Shown piece after piece: positions 48,323-56,076 of a DNA stretch of 64,000 nt. The translations under genes and the position numbers were made by a program. Location of the stretch: assembly GCF_000242455.2 (NCBI RefSeq), contig NC_019892.1, forward strand, positions 9,372,744 to 9,436,743, read 5' to 3'. The stretch's first letter is position 1, and each line of letters opens with the position of its first letter. The DNA comes from Singulisphaera acidiphila DSM 18658. GTDB taxonomy: Bacteria; Planctomycetota; Planctomycetia; Isosphaerales; Isosphaeraceae. Below the pieces are notes generated by a model that made no database searches, was not told the origin of the DNA, and saw nothing but the letters and a program-made list of their open reading frames with translations.

Positions 48323-49584
48323 CGAGCAACGACTCCATGATGGGTGCCGCACAAACCTGCTTTGTGAAGACCTTCGCCATCCTGCTGCTGGGCCTGGTCC
48401 CCCTCCCCGTGGGTTGGGTCCGCGCCCGATCGGCGGTCGACAGCGCCCGATCCAACGAGATGAATCGGACCGACCGCGAAATCAACGCAGGTGGTTATTA
48501 CGAAGGCCTGATTGGAACCGACGCCCCGCAGGGAGGGCCGAGCGAGTTGACGCTCAGCCTGATCGGCAAGCCGAAAGGCTGGGGACGCCCCCGCGCTTCG
48601 GACCTCAAGCGGAGCCTGGACGGAGACGTCCTCATGTTCGAGCTCAGGCCGAACGTGAACCAGATGCTCTACGGTGAGCCCTTCATCACCAACACATTCG
48701 GCATGCGCGGCCGATCCCATCAGCATCAAAAACCTCCGGAGACCTTCCGGATCGCCGTGCTCGGCTCGTCCATCGACATGGGCTGGGGGGTCGGCTCCGA
48801 AACCATGTACGTCAACGAGCTGGAGAACTGGCTCAATGACCACGCGATGAAGCTGGGCATCAAGCGACGGTTCGAGGTCCTCAACTTCGCCGTCCCGGCC
48901 TACAGCCCGATGCAGCGTTTCGAGTCGTTCCGGCGCAAGGCTATCGAATTCGATCCCGACCTGGTGCTCTACTCGGCCACGATGCTCGACATTCGGCTGA
49001 TCGAGATCCACCTCTGTGACATGTTTCAATGCCGAGTAGACGTCACCTACGACTTCCTCCGCCAAGCGGTGGCCAAGGCCGGCATCACTGAGCGCGACAT
49101 CCGGCTGAATGCCGACGAGAAGCTGCGCGACAAGAATGCGATCAAGGGGAAGCTGCGTCCGCACTACTGGTCCATCTACGACGCCACCATGGGCGCCTTG
49201 GCCGCAGAATGCCGCTCGGCGGGCATCCCGCTGGCGAGCATGATTATTCCCCGGGTCGGCAAGGCCGACGCTCCCAACGCCCGCGACGAAAACGTGGCGG
49301 CGCTGCGTGCGGTCCTCACCCCGCACACCACGACACTTTTCGATCTGTCGAACACGTTCGACGACCTCGACCCGGCCGACCTCGAAATCGGCCCGTTGGA
49401 CGACCATCCCAACGCCTTGGGCCACCACCGCCTGTTCCGGGCGCTGGCCCGAGCCCTGGTCAACGACGACCTCTATGAAACCCTCTTCGAAACGCCTCGA
49501 CCGACCGACTTCGACGATCACGGACCCGTCGGACAGCCGTTCCGGCCAACCCCTCCAAAGGACGTTGGTGACAACCAACCCTGA
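48319..49584 (+). CDS. SGNH/GDSL hydrolase-like protein 2, paralogue with GSS instead of GDS
   Basis: 421 residues from ATG 48319, which overlaps the previous stop. N-terminal anchor (FVKTFAILLLGLVPLPVGWV), then FITNTFGMRGRSH, the nucleophile block FRIAVLGSSIDMGWGVGSET (Ser kept, preceding Asp replaced by Ser), FEVLNFAVPAYSPMQRFESF, and the C-terminal Asp-His in IGPLDDHPNALGHHRLFRAL. It aligns along its length with the upstream protein and is clearly a tandem duplicate that has diverged. The pair may act on two acyl groups or form a heterodimer. The adenylating enzyme gene starts 23 bp downstream. Confidence 0.87.
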   Translation: MTSNDSMMGAAQTCFVKTFAILLLGLVPLPVGWVRARSAVDSARSNEMNRTDREINAGGYYEGLIGTDAPQGGPSELTLSLIGKPKGWGRPRASDLKRSLDGDVLMFELRPNVNQMLYGEPFITNTFGMRGRSHQHQKPPETFRIAVLGSSIDMGWGVGSETMYVNELENWLNDHAMKLGIKRRFEVLNFAVPAYSPMQRFESFRRKAIEFDPDLVLYSATMLDIRLIEIHLCDMFQCRVDVTYDFLRQAVAKAGITERDIRLNADEKLRDKNAIKGKLRPHYWSIYDATMGALAAECRSAGIPLASMIIPRVGKADAPNARDENVAALRAVLTPHTTTLFDLSNTFDDLDPADLEIGPLDDHPNALGHHRLFRALARALVNDDLYETLFETPRPTDFDDHGPVGQPFRPTPPKDVGDNQP

Positions 49585-49607
49585 ATGACTCGGATTCGAG
49601 CACAACC

Positions 49608-51179
49608 ATGGATGGAAACCACCTCAGCCAGCTACTCGATGAGGCCGCCACGAGGCGCCCCGATCACCCTGCCGTTGAAGACGAGCTCGGCCGCTCGCTG
49701 ACCTATGCGGAGCTGGCCCGAGCCGCCGACCGTCTCGCCACTCGCCTGGCGCGCTGGGGCGTCAGCCGAGGCGACCGCGTGGGCCTGTTCCTTCCCAAGG
49801 GGCTCGAGGCCGTCGCCGCAATCCACGGGATCCTCCGCGCCGGCGCGGCCTACGTCCCGGTCGATCCCACCGCGCCCGTCGCGCGCGGAGCCGGCATCTT
49901 CGCCAGCGGCGGCGTGAAAGCCGTGGTCGTTGCCGCCGAACTGGCCAGCGAACTTCACAGGGCCTGGCCAGGCCCCGGCCCATCCCCGCGCCTGATCGTG
50001 GTGGGAGAGGCCGCGAGCCTGGATCCGTGCGACGCCTCCTGGGATGAGATCAACCAGGACGACGCCCCGACGCCACTCCCTCCGCCCCGCGCCGCGGACG
50101 ACCTCGCCTATATCCTCTACACCTCGGGCTCGACCGGTCAGCCCAAGGGGGTGATGCTCTCGCACACCAACGCATTCACGTTTCTCGACTGGTGCGATCA
50201 CGACCTCGAGACCACGACCGACGACCGCTTCTCTTCGCACGCCCCGTTCCACTTCGACCTGTCCGTTTTCGACCTCTTCGTCTCGTGCCAGAACGCGGCC
50301 ACCCTGGTTGTGATCGGCGAGACGCTCAGCAAGGAACCGGCGAGGCTGGGCGCGTTCATTGCCGAGCGCCGGATCAGCGTCTGGTACTCCGCCCCCTCGA
50401 TCCTGACCCTCTTGGCCAGGCACGGTGGAATCGAAGTTCCCGGCTACCCGGCCCCCCGGCTCGTCCTCTTCGCTGGCGAGGTCTTCCCGATCACCCCCTT
50501 GCGACAGCTCAGGGAGTGCTGGCCGAACGCGACCCTCTGGAACCTCTACGGGCCGACCGAGACCAACGTTTGCACCGCCCATCGGATCCCGGCCACCATC
50601 CCCGACGACCGCACCGGACCGTTCCCGATCGGCAACGTCTGCCCGCCGCTCCGGGCGCGGGTGGTGGACGAGCAAGGGAACGACGTCGCCCCCGGGTCGA
50701 TCGGCGAGTTGGTGATCGCCGGCCCTGGCGTGATGCGCGGCTACTTTGGTCAGCCCGAGCTCACCCGGCAGGCCTTCCTCCACGGCGAAGAGGGAACCTC
50801 GTGGTATCACACGGGCGACCTCGTGGTTGACGACGGAACCGGCTGCTTCGCATTCCACGGCCGTCGCGACCGGATGGTCAAGAAGCGTGGTTATCGGATC
50901 GAGCTGGGAGAGATCGAGTCCGCGCTCTACCGCCATGAGGGCGTCGACCGCGCGGCCGTGATCGCCAAGACCGACGACACAGGGGTCTCGATTGCCGCGT
51001 TCGTCGCCATGAAGCCCGCGCAGAAGAAGTCGATCATCGCCATGAAGCGGCACTGCACCACCCATCTGCCCCAGTACATGGTGCCCGACTCGATCACGTT
51101 CGTCTCGGCCCTGCCGACGACCTCGACCGACAAGGTCGATTACCAGGGCTTAAAACAACTGGCCACCGCCGATGCTTGA
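49608..51179 (+). CDS. Amino-acid-type adenylation enzyme (DltA-like AMP ligase), stand-alone
   Basis: 523 residues, ATG 49608. ANL-family core motifs: A3 LAYILYTSGSTGQPKGVMLS, A4 HAPFHFDLSVFDLFVS (FHFD-S as in A-domains), A5 NLYGPTETNVCTAHRIP, A7 SWYHTGDLVVDD, A8 GRRDRMVKKRGYRIELGEIE and A10 LPTTSTDKVDYQGL with the catalytic Lys. No carrier, condensation or thioesterase domain is attached. It would activate an amino or acyl acid as its AMP ester for loading onto a separate carrier protein, which is not encoded nearby. Together with the MBOAT and SGNH proteins it gives the A, B and D functions of a Dlt-type system. Substrate cannot be read reliably from sequence alone. Confidence 0.92.
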   Translation: MDGNHLSQLLDEAATRRPDHPAVEDELGRSLTYAELARAADRLATRLARWGVSRGDRVGLFLPKGLEAVAAIHGILRAGAAYVPVDPTAPVARGAGIFASGGVKAVVVAAELASELHRAWPGPGPSPRLIVVGEAASLDPCDASWDEINQDDAPTPLPPPRAADDLAYILYTSGSTGQPKGVMLSHTNAFTFLDWCDHDLETTTDDRFSSHAPFHFDLSVFDLFVSCQNAATLVVIGETLSKEPARLGAFIAERRISVWYSAPSILTLLARHGGIEVPGYPAPRLVLFAGEVFPITPLRQLRECWPNATLWNLYGPTETNVCTAHRIPATIPDDRTGPFPIGNVCPPLRARVVDEQGNDVAPGSIGELVIAGPGVMRGYFGQPELTRQAFLHGEEGTSWYHTGDLVVDDGTGCFAFHGRRDRMVKKRGYRIELGEIESALYRHEGVDRAAVIAKTDDTGVSIAAFVAMKPAQKKSIIAMKRHCTTHLPQYMVPDSITFVSALPTTSTDKVDYQGLKQLATADA

Positions 51180-51384
51180 AACCAGGACGGGACGAATGAC
51201 TCCGGATTCTCTCGAAGGGTAGGCATGACCCATCAGGGAAAAAAGCTTGGGCTAATGTGACGAAAAAGGTCAGAACGAAGTGGGTGGCCCGTGCCCACAA
51301 AAAATCAAACAACATAAATTCATCAAGCGTGCCCATTTCAGCACGCCTGGATCAAGGCCGTCTTCCTCCGTCCTCGGAGCCATC

Positions 51385-52353
51385 GTGACTTTCCGCCACC
51401 TCTTGAGCTGGAAGACCTGCTTCTACGAGATGCTGCTCCCGACGCTTCGTCGCCTCGGTCCGGCACGCTGCGATGCGCTCATCGGCGGCCTGGGCCGGCT
51501 CTCGGCCGCAGCCTGGCCCCCGCGAGGCAAGGAACTCGCCAAGGCGATCGATCGCGCGGGGACCGCACTCCACGCCGACTGGAATCCCAAGACGGTCCGC
51601 CCTGCCCTGGCGGCCAACGCGCTCCGGTTCGCGGCCCGCGACTACCCGCTCGACTCGGCCCCTGACGAGGAAATCCTCGCCCGGTTCGACGTCAAAGGGT
51701 TCGAGGGCCTTCAAACAGCGCTCGAGGGCGGCCGAGGAGCCATCGTGGTCGGCTGCCATCTGGGGGGCCACATCGCGGCCTTGCACTGGCTCTACCGCCG
51801 TGGGGTTCCCCTCCGGCTCCTGGTCCAGCGGCCCCGCCACGTCTCGCGTGAGCTGGACCGTCGGTTCGACCGCGACGAGCCGCATCCGCAGTCCGACTTC
51901 TTCCTGCGCCGTGATTTGTCCCCCGCCCTGGCGGCCGAGCGGTTGCTCCATGCGCGTGCCGCGCTTCGAGACGGCCTGGCCGTGTACCTTTCGGGCGATA
52001 TCCCCTGGAACGGGCCAAACACAAGGTCCGGCCAGTTGCTCGGGCATTCGCGAACGTTCCTCTCGGTCTGGGCCGACCTGGCCGTCCTAACCCGGGTCCC
52101 GGTCTTCCTCCTCTTCTGTACGCATCGCCCGGGCGGTCGCTACGCCCTGACGATCGAGACCCCCTGGACCCTCGCCGCCGGTGAGGAATCGGCGGCCCTG
52201 ACGCGCTACCTTGCCCGCCTCGAATCCGAGATCAGGGCTCACCCCGCCGACGCCGTCGCCCACCTGCTCTGGCCTTGCTACGGACCAACTTCGGAGAATG
52301 CGATCGCCAACTCGACAGCCCGCCCCAGCCGGCGAGTGGCCGCAGTCCCTTAA
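51385..52353 (+). CDS. Lysophospholipid acyltransferase, LpxL/HtrB-like
   Basis: 322 residues from GTG 51385, with GGAG upstream; the frame is open from 51280 but that part looks non-coding. Features of the LPLAT/HtrB fold: RGAIVVGCHLGGHIAALHWL (the His of the HX4D/E motif), PLRLLVQRPRHVSRELDRRF, a LLHARAALRDGLAVYLSGDI segment with the conserved Gly-Asp, and TRVPVFLLFCTHRPGGRYAL. It joins a fatty acyl chain to a lipid or lipid-linked saccharide at the membrane. Last gene of the plus-strand set; it converges on the cytochrome gene with 4 bp between stops. Its place in the set suggests that the target is the same surface lipid or polymer. Confidence 0.82.
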   Translation: MTFRHLLSWKTCFYEMLLPTLRRLGPARCDALIGGLGRLSAAAWPPRGKELAKAIDRAGTALHADWNPKTVRPALAANALRFAARDYPLDSAPDEEILARFDVKGFEGLQTALEGGRGAIVVGCHLGGHIAALHWLYRRGVPLRLLVQRPRHVSRELDRRFDRDEPHPQSDFFLRRDLSPALAAERLLHARAALRDGLAVYLSGDIPWNGPNTRSGQLLGHSRTFLSVWADLAVLTRVPVFLLFCTHRPGGRYALTIETPWTLAAGEESAALTRYLARLESEIRAHPADAVAHLLWPCYGPTSENAIANSTARPSRRVAAVP

Positions 52354-52357
52354 ACAA

Positions 52358-54163
52358 TCACAACGTTTTGAGAAACGCGACCAGGTCGGCGACCTCGTCC
52401 GGCGTCAGATCCGTTTCTCGAGGGTGCCGGTGTTGGCGGAAAACCTCTTCGAGCGACTTGGCACGGCCATCGTGAAGCAACGGCTCACGGTGGCTGACGC
52501 CGAGCAACGAAGGGGGGTTGAACTTGCGGTTGCCTGCTTCGTCCAAGAGCCCCACGTCATACCGTCCCGTTGTGGTGTAAGCGGGGGGCGTGTGGCACTT
52601 CGCGCAACCTTGAGCAAGAAAGAGTTCGCGGCCACGTTCGACGGCGGCCTGGTCCTGTTGGCCGGCCGACGCGGGCGCCCGAAGTGGCGGCAGTGAACTC
52701 AGGTAGGCGGTCAACGACGCAAGCTGATCGCCGGTCAGCTCCGCTCCGCGCATCGTTCTCTGGACCGACTTTTGAATCTGGGCTTCGAGCCGATCGATCG
52801 ACCCGGTCCAGGTCCACGGGCCGGTCGCGCTCACGCCTCGGAGCGAGGGGACCCGCTTCGGTGCGCCATACGACCCATCCCCCAGGGTGTCGCCGAGTTG
52901 GCCGTTGCTGTGGCCGTCGGTGTGACAACTGTGGCAACTCATCCAGCCGTCGAGCGAGAGGGTCGCGTCGTGGAACAACCGTTCGCCCCGCTCGACCAGG
53001 GTCGGATCCGGCCGAGGTCCAAGGCTGATCGTCTTGGTCGTCTTACCGGAGGTCACCTCAACCACGGAGACCTGATCGCCAATCGCGTCGGCCACGTAGA
53101 CGACCTTCCCCTCGGGCGGCAAGGCCAGGGCCGAGGGCCTCGGACCAACGCCGTACCTCCGGAACTGGCCCAGCCGGCTCCGCTCCACGGCGACCTCACC
53201 GACCCCACCCAGCGCAACCACCACGGCCCCCGAAGAGCCGCAGACAAGGCCGGCCGGGTCGCCGGCCCCGCTGTACGGCTCACCGAGATTCAGAAGGTCA
53301 CTGTCCCGGAGAAGCTCCTGGTCGGATCCGTTCGCGAGCACGGCGGCAAGGCTCAGGTAGCGGACGTGGCTCGTCACAAACCGGCCCCAGAACACATCCT
53401 CGAAGTCGGTCCGGGCCTGGCGGTGGAGCCTCTGGTGCGCGACGATAAGGCTCCGGCCGTCGGACGTCAGGGCGAGTCCTCGAATATTGTGCGCGGGGAG
53501 GTTGCGAACCGAATCCAGAGCGGCCCGCACTCTGTCGACCACGGCGAGCTTACCGCCAAACGCGTCGGCCACGACGAGCTTGGAGCCGGCGTTCACCAGG
53601 GCCATGTCGCGGGGACTGAAGGGCAAGTCGAGTGTTCGCTCGCCAAAAAACCGAGCCTGACCGGGCAACTCGAAAAAGGTCAACCGTCGCGATTCGAGTG
53701 AAGCCACAACACACGCGCCGCCGTCGGGTGTGACCGCAAGACCGACCGGATCGGCCGCAACGCCCTGGCGCGCGACGACTCGGACCGTAGTCCCGCTCAC
53801 ATCCAGCAAAAGCAAGGCGTTGCCATCCCGGTCAACGGCCAGCAGGTTCCCGCCCGGAAGCGTCACAACGTCAGCCAGTCCGCGACCGACCTGCGACTCG
53901 GCCACCACCCGCGAGGTCTGCGTCTCGATGATCGAAAGGCTACCGCTCCGCCGATTGGCGACGAACAACCGGCTTCCATCCGGGGAAAGGCAGAGGCCGG
54001 CAGGCTGGCGAACCTGGCAGAGGAGCGGTGACTCAGGCTCAACGCCCTGAACCATTCCACCAGCGCTGGCGAGAATCAGCAGAGTCATCAGCCCGGCGAC
54101 GAACCGTCGGCTGCAACCGTCGAGCCACCATGACGTACGGTCCATCGAAGGCATCATGTTCAT
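52358..54163 (-). CDS. Beta-propeller fused to di-haem cytochrome c peroxidase-like domain
   Basis: 601 residues, ATG 54163. Signal peptide (FVAGLMTLLILASAGGMVQG). Residues about 45-400 are YVTN/NHL-type propeller repeats with SPDGSRLFVANRRSGSLSII, VTPDGGACVVAS, LTSDGRSLIVAHQRL and GKVVYVADAIGDQVSVVEV. Residues about 410-600 are a MauG/CcpA-like domain with two haem sites, CHSCH (with GWMSCHSCHTDGHSNGQ) and CAKCH (QGCAKCHTPPAY), and the RVPSLRGVSATGPWTWTGSI and NPPSLLGVSHREPLLHDGRA motifs. A periplasmic redox enzyme is likely; fusions of this type are frequent in planctomycetes. It stands alone between the two halves of the surface-modification cluster. Confidence 0.9.
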   Translation of the reverse strand: MNMMPSMDRTSWWLDGCSRRFVAGLMTLLILASAGGMVQGVEPESPLLCQVRQPAGLCLSPDGSRLFVANRRSGSLSIIETQTSRVVAESQVGRGLADVVTLPGGNLLAVDRDGNALLLLDVSGTTVRVVARQGVAADPVGLAVTPDGGACVVASLESRRLTFFELPGQARFFGERTLDLPFSPRDMALVNAGSKLVVADAFGGKLAVVDRVRAALDSVRNLPAHNIRGLALTSDGRSLIVAHQRLHRQARTDFEDVFWGRFVTSHVRYLSLAAVLANGSDQELLRDSDLLNLGEPYSGAGDPAGLVCGSSGAVVVALGGVGEVAVERSRLGQFRRYGVGPRPSALALPPEGKVVYVADAIGDQVSVVEVTSGKTTKTISLGPRPDPTLVERGERLFHDATLSLDGWMSCHSCHTDGHSNGQLGDTLGDGSYGAPKRVPSLRGVSATGPWTWTGSIDRLEAQIQKSVQRTMRGAELTGDQLASLTAYLSSLPPLRAPASAGQQDQAAVERGRELFLAQGCAKCHTPPAYTTTGRYDVGLLDEAGNRKFNPPSLLGVSHREPLLHDGRAKSLEEVFRQHRHPRETDLTPDEVADLVAFLKTL

Positions 54164-54397
54164 CGAATGCGACTCATCGAGTGGGCTTGCGTTCGAATCC
54201 AGATGGTACTACGGTTCGGGATGGTCGACCCGAAGGCACAACAATTGTATCACCTGGCACCGGGGATCCGTATCACGAAGACCAAGGCGCGAGCTACAAT
54301 TGAGGACCTTGCTTTCCTGGATGACCACGGTCCCAGAGAATCTGGTATCGGCTCCAACCAGGGAACCGCATCAGGACCAGACAAGCCATGCATTCAC
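54164..54397. other. Spacer upstream of the cytochrome gene
   Basis: No gene supported. It should contain the promoter of the cytochrome gene. It ends at the palindrome arm interrupted by the IS4 element. Confidence 0.4.
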
Positions 54398-54502
54398 TCT
54401 TCCTCCCCCCCTGGGACCGCGGGCGACCCGCCCGCTCTTAAATCATAATAAATAAACTGATTCAAACCAAACATAACCTAATCAAATTGCGGGCGGGTCG
54501 CC

Positions 54503-55946
54503 CAATGGCACTTACTTTCGCCAATCCTGCAACAAGGGGCACCTCTGGCACGATTTTTGCGCCATGAACTCCTATTTTTTGGGAGTACCTCGCATGAACC
54601 ATGACCAGGAATCACCCGCTGTCGTCGATTTGGGTGAGGCGGTTCGGATGTTCCATCGCTTGGTCCCACCGGATGTCCTGCATGCTCAGAAACCGCCCAC
54701 GCTCTCGACCGTGTTCACGCCTTGGGTCGTTGTCTGGCTGATGATCTATCAACGGTTGACCTGCAATGCAACGATGGCCGCCGCTGTGGGAGAGTTGGCT
54801 CGATTAAGTGCGGATGTGCTCCCGGATAACAAGCGGGCCCGTGAGAAGTCGTTCTCGGCCAACACGGGTGGATTTTCGCGAGCGCGAGATCGGCTGCCCG
54901 TGGAGATGGCTCAACGGGCGGCTGACGAGGTTTCTGCAGCCTTAATCGCCAAGTCTCCGCCATCGGTGAAAGGGCGTAATGCGTTTCTTGTGGACGGTTC
55001 CACGCTCTCTTTGGCACCCACTGACGCCTTGCGCAAAACGTATCCGCCGGCCCGCAATCAACACGGCGAATCGCACTGGCCGATCCTCCACTTGGTAGCG
55101 GCCCACGAGTTATCCAGCGGTGTGACCGTGCGTCCGGAAGTGGGGGCAATGTATGGCCCGGCCGCGATTGGCGAAGTCCCATTGTCGGCCGGTTTGATGC
55201 CGCGACTTCCGGTCGGCTCCGTGTTGATCGCCGACCGGAATTTTGGTGTCTTCGCGTTCGCCTGGTTGGCCAACCAGGCGGGCCACGACTTCGTGTTGCG
55301 GTTGACTGAGAAGCGATTTCGGTCGATGGTGCGCCAAGGGAAAGCCCAGGGCAAGGACCAGTGGGAACTAACTTGGCAGCCCAACCGCTGGGAACGCAAG
55401 TCGAACCCACAATGGCCGGCCGATGCAACGTTGCGGGTGTGGTTGCACGAGGTTCGAATTTCCGAGAAGCTGACGCTGTGGCTTGTGAGTCGGCTCCCTG
55501 ACGAGGGGTGCGAGCTCGCCGCGATCTATGGCCAGCGGCAAAATATCGAAACCGATCTGCGTGATTTGAAGCGGACGCTTCGCTTGGAAGAGATGCGTGG
55601 CCGATCCACGGAGATGGTCGCGAAGGAACTGGCCTCGGCGACAGTGGCCTATAACATGGCGAATCTGATTCGCCGGATGGCTGCGGCTCGGGTCGAGATC
55701 GCGCCGCGGCGATTGAGCTTCAACCGGGTATGGTCGTTAGTGAAGGTCTTGCTCTTGGAGTCGCTGGATACCACGGACCCCGCGAAGATCCAAGAGCGGA
55801 TCGACTTGGTTCTGAGGATGTCTGGCCAGTGTAAGCTCGCGAATCGCCCTGGCCGACACTACCCGCGTGAGGTGATCGCCCGCCGCAGAAAATTCCCACT
55901 GCGACCACGCAAACGCGGTCTGAAATCGAGAAAGTAAGTGCCATTG
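54503..55946 (+). mobile_element. IS4-family insertion sequence inside a palindrome
   Basis: 1,444 bp. Inverted repeats CAATGGCACTTACTTTC at 54503-54519 and complement at 55930-55946. An 11-bp direct repeat GGCGGGTCGCC flanks it (54492-54502, 55947-55957), the size expected for IS4. One intact transposase gene. It lies upstream of the carbamoyltransferase gene and separates it from the rest of the cluster. Confidence 0.93.
54594..55937 (+). CDS. IS4-family transposase
   Basis: 447 residues from ATG 54594 (GGGAG upstream); ATG 54564 is an alternative. DDE catalytic residues: first Asp in NAFLVDGSTLSLAPTDAL, second in PVGSVLIADRNFGVFAFAWL, and the Y-x2-R-x3-E-x6-K signature in YGQRQNIETDLRDLKRTLRL. 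The full length is uninterrupted, so it is probably active. The C-terminus is very basic (RRRKFPLRPRKRGLKSRK). Confidence 0.95.
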   Translation: MNHDQESPAVVDLGEAVRMFHRLVPPDVLHAQKPPTLSTVFTPWVVVWLMIYQRLTCNATMAAAVGELARLSADVLPDNKRAREKSFSANTGGFSRARDRLPVEMAQRAADEVSAALIAKSPPSVKGRNAFLVDGSTLSLAPTDALRKTYPPARNQHGESHWPILHLVAAHELSSGVTVRPEVGAMYGPAAIGEVPLSAGLMPRLPVGSVLIADRNFGVFAFAWLANQAGHDFVLRLTEKRFRSMVRQGKAQGKDQWELTWQPNRWERKSNPQWPADATLRVWLHEVRISEKLTLWLVSRLPDEGCELAAIYGQRQNIETDLRDLKRTLRLEEMRGRSTEMVAKELASATVAYNMANLIRRMAAARVEIAPRRLSFNRVWSLVKVLLLESLDTTDPAKIQERIDLVLRMSGQCKLANRPGRHYPREVIARRRKFPLRPRKRGLKSRK

Positions 55947-56076
55947 GGCGGGTCGCCCGCGGTCCCAGGAGGGGGAGGAAGATGATACAGCCCCACGTAA
56001 CGTCCCACCTACCAATAAATCAAAACCGCAAATAAACAAAAAACAAATTCAATTTCACTACAGTTAAATTCGACAC

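Larger units (their letters stand above)
54398..55985. repeat. Long palindrome of the GCGGGCGGGTCGC family, split by an IS
   Basis: Left arm about 54398-54435 (from CTTCCTCCC through TGGGACCGCGGGCGACCCG to CCCGC), an AT-rich centre of about 53 bases (54436-54488), then the right arm, which starts at 54489 and is broken at 54502 by the IS and continues at 55958-55985. Joined, the arms are about 38 bases with only small differences. One further arm is at 30205-30255. Confidence 0.82.

Noticed and set aside
54186..54205. tRNA-like T-loop GTTCGAATCC
   Set aside because: The bases on each side do not pair as a T-stem, and no acceptor, D or anticodon arm is present at the right distance.
54546..54560. 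Sigma-54-like -24/-12 sequence TGGCACGATTTTTGC before the IS4 transposase
   Set aside because: The -12 element is only a few bases from the first ATG, leaving no room for a leader, and an IS4 transposase has no reason to be sigma-54 dependent. Probably chance.
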